Part shown: positions 8,332 to 19,100 of the stretch, piece by piece
How positions within the stretch are numbered: position 1 is the first letter of the stretch
How the letters are laid out: the number at the start of each line of letters is the position of its first letter
Origin: Alphaproteobacteria bacterium
GTDB taxonomy: Bacteria; Pseudomonadota; Alphaproteobacteria; Rickettsiales; SXRF01
Assembly (NCBI GenBank): GCA_020054105.1
Contig: JAGVLW010000031.1
Span: forward strand, 1-49,178
Direction: 5' to 3'
DNA: 49,178 bases
Notes under the pieces: model-generated
What the model was told of the DNA's origin: nothing
Databases searched by the model: none
The model's input: the letters and a program-made list of their open reading frames with translations, nothing else
Translations under genes and position numbers: made by a program

Positions 8332-9339
8332 ATGAAATACTACACCGTCTCCATCATCATCTCCATCATCGGCCTGGTGCTCGCGTTCATGTGGGGCGGC
8401 GTGCCGGGGCTCGCCATCTGCGCGCTGCTTTCGGTGATGGAAATCACCCTGTCCTTCGACAATGCCGTGGTCAACGCCACCGTGCTCAAAGACATGAGCG
8501 CGAAATGGCAGCAGCGTTTTCTCACCTGGGGTATTCTCATCGCCGTATTCGCCGTGCGGTTCTTGTTCCCGATCCTGATCGTGGCGCTTGCCACCGGCCT
8601 GGGCCTGATCGACGTCGCCCGGCTTGCGTTTGCCCAGCCGGAGGAATACAGCCGGCACGTGCTGGAGGCGCATGTGCAGATCGGCGCGTTCGGCGGCATG
8701 TTTCTGCTCATGGTCTTTCTCAAATTCATTCTCGACGAGGGCAAGGATTTGCATTGGCTCGGCGTCATCGAGGAAAAACTTTCACGGCTCGGTAAACTCG
8801 AATCGGTGGAGGTGATTCTGGCGCTGCTGATCCTGCTTACCATCCAGCATTTCCTCGATGGCATTCATGCGCACCATGCGCTGGTGGCGGGGACGACCGG
8901 CGTCGTGCTCTATGTCGCGGTGCATAGCATATCCAGCCTGCTGAGCCATAGCCAGGCCGGCGCCTCGGCTGCGCAAGCCACCGCCCGCGCCGGCCTGATG
9001 GGCTTTATCTACCTGCAGTTTCTCGACGCGTCTTTCTCGCTCGACGGCGTTATCGGTGCGTTCGCCATCAGCAACGACGTGGTCATTATCATGCTCGGCC
9101 TGGGCATCGGCGCATTTTTCGTGCGCTCGATGACCATACATCTGGTGCGTAAGGGCACGCTGGCGCGCTATGTGTTCCTCGAGCACGGCGCGCATTACGG
9201 CATCGGCGCGCTGGCCGTCATCATGCTCATCAGCATGGTCGAGCCGGTGCCGGAGGTGATTACCGGGCTGGTCGGGCTGGGATTCGTCTTGCTGTCGCTA
9301 TGGTCGTCGGTGCGCTATAATCGTAAGCGGTCGCGCTAA
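8332..9339 (+). CDS. DUF475/TerC-like integral membrane protein
   Basis: This is a 335-residue polytopic membrane protein with about nine hydrophobic segments. The motif MEITLSFDNAVVNATVL (about residues 36-52) and FGGMFLLMVFLKFILDEGKD followed by HWLG are diagnostic of the DUF475 branch of the TerC superfamily. TerC-like proteins carry conserved acidic residues in membrane helices, and several are linked to tellurite resistance or manganese export; the function of DUF475 itself is not established. The ribosome-binding site AAGGA lies inside the upstream heptamer repeat. The stop shares CTAA (9336-9339) with the convergent small gene. Confidence 0.9.
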   Translation: MKYYTVSIIISIIGLVLAFMWGGVPGLAICALLSVMEITLSFDNAVVNATVLKDMSAKWQQRFLTWGILIAVFAVRFLFPILIVALATGLGLIDVARLAFAQPEEYSRHVLEAHVQIGAFGGMFLLMVFLKFILDEGKDLHWLGVIEEKLSRLGKLESVEVILALLILLTIQHFLDGIHAHHALVAGTTGVVLYVAVHSISSLLSHSQAGASAAQATARAGLMGFIYLQFLDASFSLDGVIGAFAISNDVVIIMLGLGIGAFFVRSMTIHLVRKGTLARYVFLEHGAHYGIGALAVIMLISMVEPVPEVITGLVGLGFVLLSLWSSVRYNRKRSR

Positions 9340-9563
9340 CCCGCCATCGCCTGCGGCTGGTGCTTGCGCAGGATGAAGGTGCCGTTTTCCAGCGCGCCCA
9401 CTTCCAGATCCTTGGCGTCCGGCGGCAGGCCGGAAATCTTGGCGTGAAGCGCCGGCGCATCCTTGCCGGAAACCACATATTGGCTGCCTTTCTGGGTGAC
9501 GGTAATATCGTAAGAAGCGGCGATAGATTTCATGCGATTCTCATGCAGGTTAAACACAATCAT
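9336..9563 (-). CDS. Small hypothetical protein, 75 aa
   Basis: A short soluble protein with no recognised domain. It has a beta-rich look (YDITVTQKGSQYVVSG) and a C-terminal KHQPQAMAG tail. The start is uncertain. The ATG at 9563 has no ribosome-binding site, while an internal ATG at 9533 (MKSIAASYDI) has a weak GAGA upstream and would give 65 residues. The amino-acid composition is protein-like and the gene ends exactly at the convergent DUF475 stop, which favours a real gene. No function can be proposed. Confidence 0.55.
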   Translation of the reverse strand: MIVFNLHENRMKSIAASYDITVTQKGSQYVVSGKDAPALHAKISGLPPDAKDLEVGALENGTFILRKHQPQAMAG

Positions 9564-9755
9564 TAAGTTATTTTAACAAAAACACCTTAATAATTGCTAA
9601 ATCTTATATAGGTTTTTAGCTATATTTTAGGCAAATTGTCTGCGATTAGCCTAATGAAATTGCTTGCGAAATCAGCATTTCTCCTCCCGTTTTCTTAACT
9701 CTTCCTTAGGAGGATGCGTGCCATAATAAGGCCATAGATAAGGAATGAGGAAGCT
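9564..9755. promoter_or_regulatory. AT-rich divergent intergenic region before the acyl-CoA dehydrogenase gene
   Basis: About 190 bases, much richer in A/T than the flanking genes, separate the small minus-strand gene from the acyl-CoA dehydrogenase. It should hold the promoters of both. GAGGAAG immediately precedes the ATG at 9756. A CTCCTCC/AGGAGGA pair around 9680-9715 could pair and mask a purine-rich stretch, but I cannot assign an operator or a confident -35/-10 pair by eye. Confidence 0.35.
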
Positions 9756-11534
9756 ATGCCCATCTACAAGGCCCCCGTCCGCGATTTCCAGTTTGTGCTG
9801 CATGAATATCTCAACGTCGAGCAATATAAGGACGTGCCGGGCTTTGCCGATTCCGGGCCGGAGCTGATGAACCCCGTCCTCGAAGCCGCCGCGCAGCTTT
9901 GCGAAGAGGTGCTGTTTCCGCTCAACGAAAAAGGCGACAAGATCGGTCTTAAATACGCCGACGGCAAAGTCACCATGCCCGACGGCTTCAAGGAAGCCTA
10001 TAAAACTTACGTCGAAGGCGGTTGGCCGTCTTTCACCTGCGACCCGGCCTATGGCGGGCAGGGACTTCCCGACGTGCTCAACATGCCGCTGATGGAAATG
10101 GTCTGCTCGTCGAACCTGTCATTCGGCCTCACGCCCGGCCTGTCGCACGGCGCTTATAACGCGCTGCTTACGTACGGCAGCGACGCGCTTAAAAAACGCT
10201 ATTTGCCCAAGATGGTCACCGGCCATTGGTCGGGCGTGATGTGCTTAACCGAGCCGCAGGCCGGCACCGATTTGGGCCTGATTCGTACCAAGGCCGAGCC
10301 TAATGCCGATGGCTCTTACAACATCACCGGCGGCAAAATTTTCATTTCCTCGGGTGAGCATGAGCTTACCGAAAATATCGTGCATCTGATTCTTGCGCGC
10401 CTGCCCGACGCGCCGCCGGGCATCAAAGGCATCTCGCTCTTCGTCTCCTCGAAATTCCATGTCAATGAAGATGGCTCGATGGGCGAACGTAACAAAATAC
10501 GCTGCGACGGCATCGAGCATAAGATGGGGCTGCATTGCTCGCCCACCTGCGTGATGAGCTATGACGGCGCTAAGGCCTACCTCGTCGGCGAAAAGCACAA
10601 AGGCATGCGCGCCATGTTCGTGATGATGAACGCCGCGCGGCTGTATGTCGGTGTGCAGGGCCTGGGCATCGGCGAAGTCGCTTACCAAAACGCGCTGGCC
10701 TATGCCAAAGACCGCCTGCAGATGCGCGCGCTCACCGGCGCCAAATTCCCCGACAAGCCCGCCGACCCGATCATCGTCCATCCCGACGTGCGCCGCATGA
10801 TTCTCACGCAAAAAGCTTTCTGCGAAGGCTCGCGCGCGCTGGCGCTCGAGATGGCGCTCAAGATCGACCTCGCGCATCGCCATCCCGACCCGCAGGTCAA
10901 AAAAGAATGCGACGATTTCGTGCAGCTGATGACGCCGATCACCAAATCCTACTTAACCGACGGCGGCTTCGAGATGGCGAGCCTCGCCGTGCAGGTATAC
11001 GGCGGCTATGGCTATATCGGCGAATACGGCGTCGAGCAATATGTGCGCGACGCGCGCATCACCATGATCTACGAAGGCACCAACGGCGTGCAGGCGCTCG
11101 ACCTGGTCGGACGCAAGCTGCCGCTTTCCGCCGGGCGCTATCTGCGCAGCTTCTTCCATCCGGCAACCGAATTCGTGGCCAAGCATAAGGACAACCCGGC
11201 GATGGCCGAATTCACCAAGCCGCTCCACCAGCATATCGGCTATCTGCAGCAGGCGACTATGTGGGTGGCCAGCCGCGGCATGGGCAACCCCGACGAGGCG
11301 GGTGCTGCCGCTACCGAATACCAGAAAATGTTCGCCCACGTCGCCATGGCCTATATCTGGGCACGCCAGGCCGTAATCGCCCAGCAGAAGCTGGCCTCCG
11401 GCAGCGACAAGGAATTCTACCAGGGAAAAATCGACACGGCGCGCTTCTTCATGCAACGCATCCTACCCGCCAATCTCGGCCTGCTGGCCAGTATTACCAA
11501 TGGTAGCAAGAGCATCATGCAGGCGGCGATATAA
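9756..11534 (+). CDS. fadE: Acyl-CoA dehydrogenase, long form with C-terminal extension
   Basis: This FAD enzyme catalyses the first step of beta-oxidation, making the trans-2 double bond of acyl-CoA. The 592-residue product has the FAD/substrate motifs MCLTEPQAGTDLG and GGKIFISSGEHELTENIVH. The catalytic glutamate is in MIYEGTNGVQALDL. About 130 extra residues follow the dehydrogenase core, as in the group that includes the 3-methylmercaptopropionyl-CoA dehydrogenase DmdC. Substrate specificity cannot be read from sequence. With the thiolase and FadN-type enzyme 2-6 kb upstream it completes a beta-oxidation cycle. The gene symbol is given for role, not orthology to E. coli FadE. Its stop abuts the stop of the convergent next gene with no base between. 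Confidence 0.9.
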   Translation: MPIYKAPVRDFQFVLHEYLNVEQYKDVPGFADSGPELMNPVLEAAAQLCEEVLFPLNEKGDKIGLKYADGKVTMPDGFKEAYKTYVEGGWPSFTCDPAYGGQGLPDVLNMPLMEMVCSSNLSFGLTPGLSHGAYNALLTYGSDALKKRYLPKMVTGHWSGVMCLTEPQAGTDLGLIRTKAEPNADGSYNITGGKIFISSGEHELTENIVHLILARLPDAPPGIKGISLFVSSKFHVNEDGSMGERNKIRCDGIEHKMGLHCSPTCVMSYDGAKAYLVGEKHKGMRAMFVMMNAARLYVGVQGLGIGEVAYQNALAYAKDRLQMRALTGAKFPDKPADPIIVHPDVRRMILTQKAFCEGSRALALEMALKIDLAHRHPDPQVKKECDDFVQLMTPITKSYLTDGGFEMASLAVQVYGGYGYIGEYGVEQYVRDARITMIYEGTNGVQALDLVGRKLPLSAGRYLRSFFHPATEFVAKHKDNPAMAEFTKPLHQHIGYLQQATMWVASRGMGNPDEAGAAATEYQKMFAHVAMAYIWARQAVIAQQKLASGSDKEFYQGKIDTARFFMQRILPANLGLLASITNGSKSIMQAAI

Positions 11535-11984
11535 TTATCGATTTCGGGATGCTACTCTTTTATAGTTATCCAATTCCGCCTCTGCCTGGGCGGTAACGCG
11601 CACTAACCCAGATACACGCCATTCCTCTGTCCCGAATATTTCCTTTAATTTTTCAGCCGCCGCCTCTATATCGGCCAGTATGGCATCCTTGCTTTTAAGA
11701 GGTTTTTCCAGGGCGACGCGTTCTGTGGGAGAAGCCAGCTCTTCCACGGCCCTGCGATACGCGTAATCATGCACCGCCTGCCAGAATTCAGTCTCTGCCG
11801 TCCGGTAACCGACCTGCGCTTCCACGGGCTGTTCCTTAATATTATAGTCGATAGTCCAATCCACGCCATAATTGCTTTTCGCTTTTTCTGTTAGCGCAGC
11901 TGCAATAGCAGTGTAATTTCCCAATTTACGAGCACGTTCATTGTCTCTTGCAATCATCATGTCGTCTGCGATGCCGCCTATCAT
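11535..11984 (-). CDS. Hypothetical protein, 149 aa
   Basis: I recognise no family. The product is charged and helical, with an Ala/Glu/Lys-rich C-terminal half (residues 85-140) that could form a coiled coil, and no signal peptide or membrane segment. A good ribosome-binding site, GAGGAG, lies eight bases before the ATG at 11984, which supports a real gene. Its stop codon is directly adjacent to the fadE stop. The gene has lower GC than its neighbours. Confidence 0.65.
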   Translation of the reverse strand: MIGGIADDMMIARDNERARKLGNYTAIAAALTEKAKSNYGVDWTIDYNIKEQPVEAQVGYRTAETEFWQAVHDYAYRRAVEELASPTERVALEKPLKSKDAILADIEAAAEKLKEIFGTEEWRVSGLVRVTAQAEAELDNYKRVASRNR

Positions 11985-12128
11985 AAATCTATCTCCTCAG
12001 AGGATGTTAGAAAAAACTTACCGGATATTAACAAACGTGAGAGGCAACCACAACCCGAGTTTTATGACATTTCGGTGACGGATTTGCGTATTGCAGCGTA
12101 GCACGGGCTATGTTAGAATGATGATATT

Positions 12129-12338
12129 ATGCAGTATATTCAAGAAAATAAGATGGTTTTGGGTGGTGTGCCGGTGTTTAGCGGTACGCGCGTGCCGGTG
12201 CACGCCTTGTGGGAATATCTGCAGGCCGGCGATTCGCTCGACGATTTTCTCTCCGATTTCCCCAGCGTATCGCGTGAAAAAGCTATTACTGTACTGAAAT
12301 CCGCCGAAGATTCGCTTTTGCATGCGCATTCTCATTGA
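12129..12338 (+). CDS. DUF433 antitoxin-like protein
   Basis: This 69-residue protein has the DUF433 signature: MVLGGVPVFSGTRVPVHALWEYLQAG, with spacing typical of the family, then LDDFLSDFPSVSREKAITVL, a helix-turn-helix-like end. DUF433 proteins are the usual antitoxin partners of PIN-like DUF5615 toxins. The gene overlaps the next one by 17 bases, as is common in toxin-antitoxin pairs, and is the first gene of a run of six overlapping or nearly touching genes. It probably represses its own promoter (family expectation, not seen). Confidence 0.88.
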   Translation: MQYIQENKMVLGGVPVFSGTRVPVHALWEYLQAGDSLDDFLSDFPSVSREKAITVLKSAEDSLLHAHSH

Positions 12339-12645
12339 TGAATGCGTACCCAAGCGGCTGGCGCGTCAATTTTTAGATCATGAAGCGGTTACCGTTGCCG
12401 AGGCGGGGTGGTCCGGTAAGAAAAACGGTGAGTTGCTGAAATTGATGGTTACATCCGGTTATGAGATTTTTGTCACCCTCGACCAGAATTTGCAGTATCA
12501 ACAAAATCTCCAAGATGCGAATATTGCCGTGATTATACTGGCGGCAGCATCCAGTCGCTACGATGATTTATTGCCTCTTATCCCATCCACGCTTAAAGTT
12601 CTGGCGCTGGCCGTATCCGGTAAAATCTATATCATCGATAAATGA
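12322..12645 (+). CDS. DUF5615 PIN-like toxin
   Basis: The 107-residue protein begins MRILIDECVPKRLARQFLDH, with the first acidic residue of a PIN-like nuclease (ID), and has ETLDQN-type acidic positions in FVTLDQNLQYQQN. This matches the DUF5615 group, presumed ribonuclease toxins partnered with DUF433 proteins. Overlap with the antitoxin upstream (17 bases) and with the prepilin peptidase downstream (ATGA, 4 bases) suggests one transcript. The toxin activity is inferred from the family only. Confidence 0.87.
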   Translation: MRILIDECVPKRLARQFLDHEAVTVAEAGWSGKKNGELLKLMVTSGYEIFVTLDQNLQYQQNLQDANIAVIILAAASSRYDDLLPLIPSTLKVLALAVSGKIYIIDK

Positions 12646-13412
12646 CTGCGATGACTCTCGAACTCCTCTTCGTCCTCTTCGCCGGATTATGTTTCGGCAG
12701 TTTTATCACCTGCGCGAGCTACCGGCTGCCGCTGGAGATTGACGTCGTCAAAAAACCGTCCTACTGCCCGAGCTGCAACGCCAAGCTCGGCTTTCGCGAT
12801 TTATGGCCGGTATTTTCGTGGGTGACGAGCGGCGGGAAATGCCGCCATTGCAGTGCGAAAATCTCCATCCGTTATCCGCTGATCGAAATTGCCACCGCCA
12901 TTATTTTCCTGCTGATCTATGCGCGGTTCGGACTGACGCCGCTTGGCATCACCGTCGCGCTGATGGCGGTCGCGCTGCTCATCATGATCGTCGCCGACTT
13001 GGAGCATTACATCATTCCCGACAGCGTGCATGTGGCGCTGCTGCCGCTGGGGCTGGCCTATCATTATCTGATGCAAACGCCGTGGGAGCAGCCGCTTTAC
13101 GGCTTTCTGCTCGGAGCGGGCATCGGACTTTCGCTGCATTACGGCTATGGCTGGCTGCGTAAAAAAGACGTGCTCGGCTTTGGCGACGTTAAATTCCTGG
13201 CGGTGGTCGGGCTGTGGTTGGGGCTGATGCCGATGGTGCCGTTTTTGTTTTATAGCGGCTTGCTCGGCGTGATGTTCGGGCTGCTCTGGCGGGCGCTGGG
13301 CCGCGGGCCGGTCTTCCCCTTCGGGCCGTCGCTGGCGGTTTCGCTGTTTATTTGCGCGGTATATCCCGAGGTTCCCGCCGCCTTCTGGCAATTGCTCGGC
13401 GGCATGCTATAA
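12642..13412 (+). CDS. pilD: Type IV prepilin leader peptidase/N-methyltransferase
   Basis: PilD cleaves the short leader of prepilins and methylates the new N-terminus in the inner membrane. The 256 residues show the N-terminal domain with the zinc-binding pairs CPSC (Cys42, Cys45) and CRHC (Cys67, Cys70) and about seven membrane segments. The two catalytic aspartates are Asp119 in ADLEHYIIPD and Asp182 in GFGDVK. It is well separated from the main pilus cluster (19.8-31.8 kb) but presumably serves it. Its start overlaps the toxin gene by four bases; a second ATG at 12651 is also possible. The cysD gene begins 7 bases downstream. Confidence 0.94.
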   Translation: MTAMTLELLFVLFAGLCFGSFITCASYRLPLEIDVVKKPSYCPSCNAKLGFRDLWPVFSWVTSGGKCRHCSAKISIRYPLIEIATAIIFLLIYARFGLTPLGITVALMAVALLIMIVADLEHYIIPDSVHVALLPLGLAYHYLMQTPWEQPLYGFLLGAGIGLSLHYGYGWLRKKDVLGFGDVKFLAVVGLWLGLMPMVPFLFYSGLLGVMFGLLWRALGRGPVFPFGPSLAVSLFICAVYPEVPAAFWQLLGGML

Positions 13413-13419
13413 ACGGCCT

Positions 13420-14253
13420 ATGACCCCTCTCGACCGGCTCGAATCCGAAAGCATTACGATTCTGCGCGAAGCGTTTTACGCCGTGCCCAGGCTTGCCATG
13501 CTGTGGTCGTTCGGCAAGGATTCCGGCGCGATGATCCATCTCGCGCGCAAGGCGTTTTTCGGGCGCGTGCCGTTTGCGCTGCTCCATTGCGATACCGGTT
13601 TGGAGATGGAAGAAGTCTATGCGTTTCGCGACCGCGCTTGCAAGGAATGGAACGTCACGCTTATCACCCAGCCTTGCCCGCCGCTCGAGCAGACCGACGC
13701 CAGCCTGCCGCCCGATGCGCGCGTGGCGGCGCGGAAAACCCTCGGGCTGAAAGCGGCCATCGCCGCGCATGGCTTCAAGGGCATCATCACCGGCATACGG
13801 CGCGACGAGGAAGCCACCCGCGCCAAGGAGCGCGTCTTTTCGCCGCGCCGCGAAGACGGGCAGTGGGACGCCAAAGACCAGCCGCCCGAGCTTTGGGGCC
13901 ATTACAACACGCACGTCAACGCCGGCGAAACCTTGCGCATTCACCCGCTGCTGCATTGGAGTGAGCGCGATGTGTGGGACTATATCAAGCGTGAATCGAT
14001 CGCCATCGCGCCGCTTTATTTTGCCAAACCGTATCATCAATTCGAAGGCCGTGAGTTCGGCGGCAAGACGATGCGCTTCCGCTCCATCGGCGAGCGCGGC
14101 ATCACCTGGCCGACCGAAAGCAACGCTGCAACCATCGACGAAATCATCGCCGAGCTTGCCGCCACCCGCACCGCCGAACGCGCCGGCAGGCCCATGGGCG
14201 AGGGCGAGGACGAATCGAGCTTCGAGCGGCTGCGCCTGGGCGGGTATTTATGA
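13420..14253 (+). CDS. cysD: Sulfate adenylyltransferase subunit 2
   Basis: CysD is the catalytic subunit of ATP sulfurylase, forming adenosine 5'-phosphosulfate (APS) from ATP and sulfate, driven by GTP hydrolysis in CysN. The PP-loop motif SFGKDS is at residues 30-35. [39 protein letters not shown] and the C-terminal [11 protein letters not shown] are all typical. This separates it from the related PAPS reductase CysH, which would carry a C-terminal ECGLH-type motif. Length (277 residues) is close to the usual ~300. It overlaps cysN by four bases (ATGA). Confidence 0.94.
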   Translation: MTPLDRLESESITILREAFYAVPRLAMLWSFGKDSGAMIHLARKAFFGRVPFALLHCDTGLEMEEVYAFRDRACKEWNVTLITQPCPPLEQTDASLPPDARVAARKTLGLKAAIAAHGFKGIITGIRRDEEATRAKERVFSPRREDGQWDAKDQPPELWGHYNTHVNAGETLRIHPLLHWSERDVWDYIKRESIAIAPLYFAKPYHQFEGREFGGKTMRFRSIGERGITWPTESNAATIDEIIAELAATRTAERAGRPMGEGEDESSFERLRLGGYL

Positions 14254-16121
14254 CGCAACCGCTCAAGCTCGTCATCGTAGGCCATGTCGATCACGGCAAA
14301 TCGACGCTGATCGGCCGTTTGCTGCATGACACAAGCTCACTACCGGAAGGCAAGCTTGCGCAAATCGAGGCAAGCTGCAAGCGGCGCGGCGTTGCCTTCG
14401 AATGGGCGTTCATCCTCGATGCGCTGCAGGCCGAGCGCGACCAGAACGTCACCATCGACACGACGCAGATCCGCCTGCGTGGGCAGGCGCGCGACAGCGT
14501 GATTATCGATGCGCCGGGCCATAAGGAGTTTTTGAAAAACATGCTGACCGGCGCCGCGCAGGCCGACGCGGCGCTGCTGGTGATCGACGCCAAGGAGGGT
14601 GTGAGCGAGCAAAGCCGCCGCCATGGCTATCTGCTGCAACTGCTGGGCATCCGCCAGCTGGCGGTGCTGGTGAACAAGATGGATCTCGTCGGTTACGATG
14701 AACAAAAATTCGAAGCCATCAAAAAAGACTATGGAGCCTATCTCGAAAGCATCGGCCTCGCGCCCGCCTGCTTTATTCCCATCTGCGCGCAAGGCGGCGA
14801 TAATCTGTCTGCGCTCTCAAAACACATGCCGTGGCATAAAGGCCCAACGGTATTAGCGGCGCTTGATTGTTTCACATCCGAAACGATTGACGAAAGCCTG
14901 CCGCTGCGCTTTGCCGTGCAGGACGTCTATAAGCAGGACGACCGGCGCATCGTCGTCGGCCGCGTCGAAAGCGGCGCGCTGCGCCTCGGCGACCGGCTGC
15001 TATTTTCTCCTGCCGATACGCAGGCGGGCGTGGCAAGCATCGAAACCTGGCCGGATAAAAATCGCTTGCAGGCGGCTTCGGGCGAGAGCATCGGCATCAC
15101 GCTCGACGCGCCGGTTTTTGTCGAGCGCGGCATGATCGCCAGCCACAGCGAGCAGCCGCCCAAGCTTAGCAACCGCTTTCGCGCCCGCGTCGTCTGGCTG
15201 GGAAAACGGCCGCTTTTCGCCGGACAGGCTTTTACACTCAAGCTTGCCACTCAGGAAACCTCGGCGCAATTGCAACAGATCGAACACATTATCGACACGC
15301 AAAATCTTGCGCAGCATGCGGGCGACAGTGTTGCGCACGGGCAGGTGGCGCAGGTGGTGATCCGTACGCGCCGCCTCGTTGCCGTCGACGATTTCACTAG
15401 CAGCCGCCTGGGCCGTTTCGTCATGATAAGCAATCATGCCATCGCCGGCGCTGGCATTCTCAGCATGGAGGGCTTTGCCGATCAGCGGATGACGCATCCG
15501 GGCGCCGTCAAATCGACGCATCTAAGCTCGGTGGATTTCGGCGTGACTCAGGCGCAGCGCGCGCGGATGAACGGCCATTTCGGCGGCATATTGTGGTTTA
15601 CCGGCCTGTCCGGATCCGGCAAATCGACGCTGGCCAAGGCGCTGCAAAAACGGCTGTTCGACAAAGGCTACCAGGTCTATGTGCTCGACGGCGACAATAT
15701 CCGCCAGGGACTGAGCCGCGATCTCAGCTTTTCGCCGGCCGAGCGCCATGAGAATATCCGCCGCGTCGCCGAGGCGGCGGCGCTGTTCGCGCAGGCCGGG
15801 ATGATCGTGATTACCGCCTTTATCTCGCCCTACCGCCGGGACCGCGAGCTGGCGCGCGCCCTGACGCCCGAGCTGTTCCACGGCGTCCATGTCAAGGCCT
15901 CGCTGGCGACCTGCGAGGCGCGCGATGCGAAAGGCCTGTACAAACTGGCGCGCGCCGGTAAAATCAGCGACTTCACCGGCGTCAGCGCGCCTTACGAGGC
16001 GCCGCTCGATGCCGACATCACCGTCGATACGGAAAAAATGGATGTGGAAAACTGCGTCGACGCGCTGACGGCCTATGTCGAGCGGCAGCTGGTGGAGCCG
16101 GCGGATGAATTGCAGCCATGA
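14250..16121 (+). CDS. cysNC: Fused sulfate adenylyltransferase subunit 1/APS kinase (CysNC)
   Basis: The N-terminal two thirds is the EF-Tu-like GTPase that drives ATP sulfurylase. Its GTP-site motifs are GHVDHGKST (residues 11-19), DAPGHKEF and NKMDL. The C-terminal third is an APS kinase with its own P-loop GLSGSGKS (residues 452-459) and the [14 protein letters not shown] and [11 protein letters not shown] motifs, so the product can make PAPS. The fusion (623 residues) is the common alphaproteobacterial form, also seen in NodQ. It overlaps cysD upstream and the large oxidoreductase downstream by four bases each. No PAPS reductase or sulfite reductase gene is visible in the window. Confidence 0.94.
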   Translation: MTQPLKLVIVGHVDHGKSTLIGRLLHDTSSLPEGKLAQIEASCKRRGVAFEWAFILDALQAERDQNVTIDTTQIRLRGQARDSVIIDAPGHKEFLKNMLTGAAQADAALLVIDAKEGVSEQSRRHGYLLQLLGIRQLAVLVNKMDLVGYDEQKFEAIKKDYGAYLESIGLAPACFIPICAQGGDNLSALSKHMPWHKGPTVLAALDCFTSETIDESLPLRFAVQDVYKQDDRRIVVGRVESGALRLGDRLLFSPADTQAGVASIETWPDKNRLQAASGESIGITLDAPVFVERGMIASHSEQPPKLSNRFRARVVWLGKRPLFAGQAFTLKLATQETSAQLQQIEHIIDTQNLAQHAGDSVAHGQVAQVVIRTRRLVAVDDFTSSRLGRFVMISNHAIAGAGILSMEGFADQRMTHPGAVKSTHLSSVDFGVTQAQRARMNGHFGGILWFTGLSGSGKSTLAKALQKRLFDKGYQVYVLDGDNIRQGLSRDLSFSPAERHENIRRVAEAAALFAQAGMIVITAFISPYRRDRELARALTPELFHGVHVKASLATCEARDAKGLYKLARAGKISDFTGVSAPYEAPLDADITVDTEKMDVENCVDALTAYVERQLVEPADELQP

Positions 16122-19100
16122 CAGATAGTTTCGGATACGGAATAAATTTCGGCGAGCTTTACGAGCGCGACGGGCTGGTCAAGCTCGATGCCACTTTTGT
16201 CGGCGAGCTCAAAGCCGCCGATGCGGCGCTGCATCGTCGTTTGCTCGCCGTCCGCGCCGAGCCGGGAACGCTTTCCGATAAAGACCATTCGCAACTCTTG
16301 ATCGATTTGGCACCGCATCTGGAAGATTTTATCGGCGCGCTGTTCGGCATTTCGCAAGAGATACAGGCATTGGCGCAGCGCCATCACCGGCTGGCGCCGC
16401 TTTATGCCTGCAAGCGCCTGTTCGTGCAGCGCCGCGCCGCCAAGGCGATCGCGCCGGATGTGGCATCGCGCCTCGACGGCGAGATGATCTTGCAGATGCT
16501 GCCGATCCCGCATGACGGCATCGACATTCTCGAATTTTCCTTCGCCAAGGCGGTGATGGGCTGGCTGGAAAACGAAACGCAGCATACGGCGCTGCTTGAG
16601 ATGGCGGCGCGCTACGCCGCCTGGGCGCTGTTCAGCGAGGCCGGGCGAAAAAAACATGCGGGCGGCGTGCTGTTCAAGCAGCCGAAAAAACTCGACCCGC
16701 TGCATCTCATCCATGTGGAGACAGAGCTGCGCGACGGGGTAACGGTGCTGCGATTGCCGAAAGAGTATCGCCGCGTGCGCGAAGGCTTTGCGCTGACCGA
16801 TGCCGGCGGCACGATGGAGCAGGCGCTCGACCACGCGCATTACTGCATCTTCTGCCACAATCAGGACAAGGACTCTTGCTCGAAGGGATTCAAGGTGACA
16901 GGTGATGGGAAGCAGGTGACGGATCAGAAAGACGATTCCGTTACCCGTTACCTGCCGCCTGTTACCTCTGTCTATAAAAAGAACAGCCTGGGCATCACGC
17001 TGGCCGGCTGCCCGCTCGAGGAAAAAATCTCCGAGATGAATGTGCTGAAATCGCAGGGCGTGCCGGTGGGCGCGCTGGCGATGGTCGTGGTCGACAATCC
17101 GATGTGCGCCGGCACCGGGCACCGCATCTGCAACGATTGCATGAAATCCTGCATCTACCAGAAACAAGAGCCGGTCAACATCCCGCAGGTCGAAACGCAT
17201 GTGCTGAGAGACGTGCTGAATTTGCCTTACGGCTTCGAGATTTATTCGCTTCTGACGCGCTGGAATCCGCTCGATCTCGAGCGCCCGTTGCCGCGCCCCG
17301 ATAGCGGCCGCAAGGTGCTGGTGGCGGGCATGGGCCCGGCGGGCTACACGCTTGCGCATCACCTGATGAATGACGGCCATACGGTCGTGGGCATCGACGG
17401 CTTAAAGATCGAGCCGCTACCGGAATCGCAGGCGTTGCTTGCGCCGATTAGAGACATCAACGATCTCTATGAATCGCTCGATGCGCGCGTGCTCGCCGGG
17501 TTCGGCGGCGTCGCCGAATATGGCATCACCGTGCGCTGGGATAAGAATTATTTGAAAATTATTCGCCTGCTGCTCGAGCGGCGCGCGCAGTTTTCGCTGA
17601 TCGGCGGCGTGCGTTTCGGCTCGTCCTTGACGTATGATAATGCATTCGCGCTGGGCTTCGACCATATCGCGCTATGCATGGGGGCGGGGCGGCCGACCTT
17701 GATCGACATGCCAAACGGCCTGGCGCGCGGCGTGCGCGCGGCGTCGGATTTCCTGATGGCGCTGCAGCTCACCGGTGCCGCCAAAGCCGATTCCATCGCC
17801 AATCTACAAATCCGCCTGCCGATCGTCGTCATCGGCGGCGGCCTGACCGCCATCGACACCGCCACCGAGTCGCTCGCCTATTACCCGGTGCAGGTCGAGA
17901 AATTCCTGGCGCGCTACGAGGCGCTGGCGCTGGCGCGCGGCGAAAAAGCCGTGCGCGCCGGTTGGAGCGAGGAAGAGGCGCTGGTCGCCGAGGAATTTAT
18001 TTCGCATGCGAAACGAATTCGCGAGGAGCGCAAAAAAGAAAAGCCGAATGTGTGGTCGTTGCTCGACGGCTGGGGCGGGGTGAAGCTCGTCTACCGCAAG
18101 CGGCTGATCGACGCGCCGAGCTACCGGCTCAACCACGAGGAAGTCGAGAAAGCCTTTGAGGAAGGCATATTCATCGCCGAGCAATACGAGCCGGTGGGCG
18201 TGGAGGTGGATGGTTTTGGCGCGGCCAGCGCAATTCAATTGCGCAAGGTGACAGGTAACGGAGAGCAGGTAACGGAAAAAGAAAATGATATTTCCGTTAC
18301 CCGTCATCCGTTATCCGTTACCTTACCAGCGAAGACGGTACTCATCGCCGCCGGAACCAATCCCAATACGGTTTTACAGCGCGAGGACCCGGTGCATTTC
18401 GCACTCGACGGGAAATATTTCCGCGCCATCGGCGAAGACGGATTGCCGGTCGTGCCCGAGCGTGTCGCCAAGCCGGGCATCGTGCAGGTCCTGATGTCGG
18501 TGGATGAAGCGGGCAGGGCGGTGAGCTTCTTCGGCGATCTGCACCCGTCCTTCGCCGGCAATGTCGTCAAGGCTATGGCCAGCGCCAAGCAAGGCTATCC
18601 GGTGGTGAGCGCGGCGCTTAAGCGCCGCAGTCTCCAGTCTCCAGTCTCCAGTCTCCAGTTTTTAGAAAATATCAACCAGCAGCTCCGCGCGACGGTACAT
18701 GCAGTGAATCGCCTGACGCCGAAGATCGTTGAGGTGGTGATTCATGCGCCGCTGGCCGCGCAGGCTTTTCAACCGGGGCAGTTTTACCGGCTGCAGAATT
18801 TCGAGGCCAATGCACTCACCACTCGCCACTCATCACTCACCACTACTCTCGCTATGGAAGGTCTTGCCATGACCGGCGCTTGGGTGGATAAGCCGCGCGG
18901 TCTGCTCTCGGTCATCGTGCTCGAAATGGGCGGTTCGTCGGATTTGTGCGCGCATTTGAAAATCGGCGAGCCGGTGGTGTTGATGGGGCCGACGGGCACG
19001 CCGACCTATATTCCAAAAAACGAAAACGTGCTGCTGGCCGGCGGCGGCCTGGGCAATGCGGTGCTGTTTTCCATCGGCAAGGCCATGCGCGAAAACGGCT

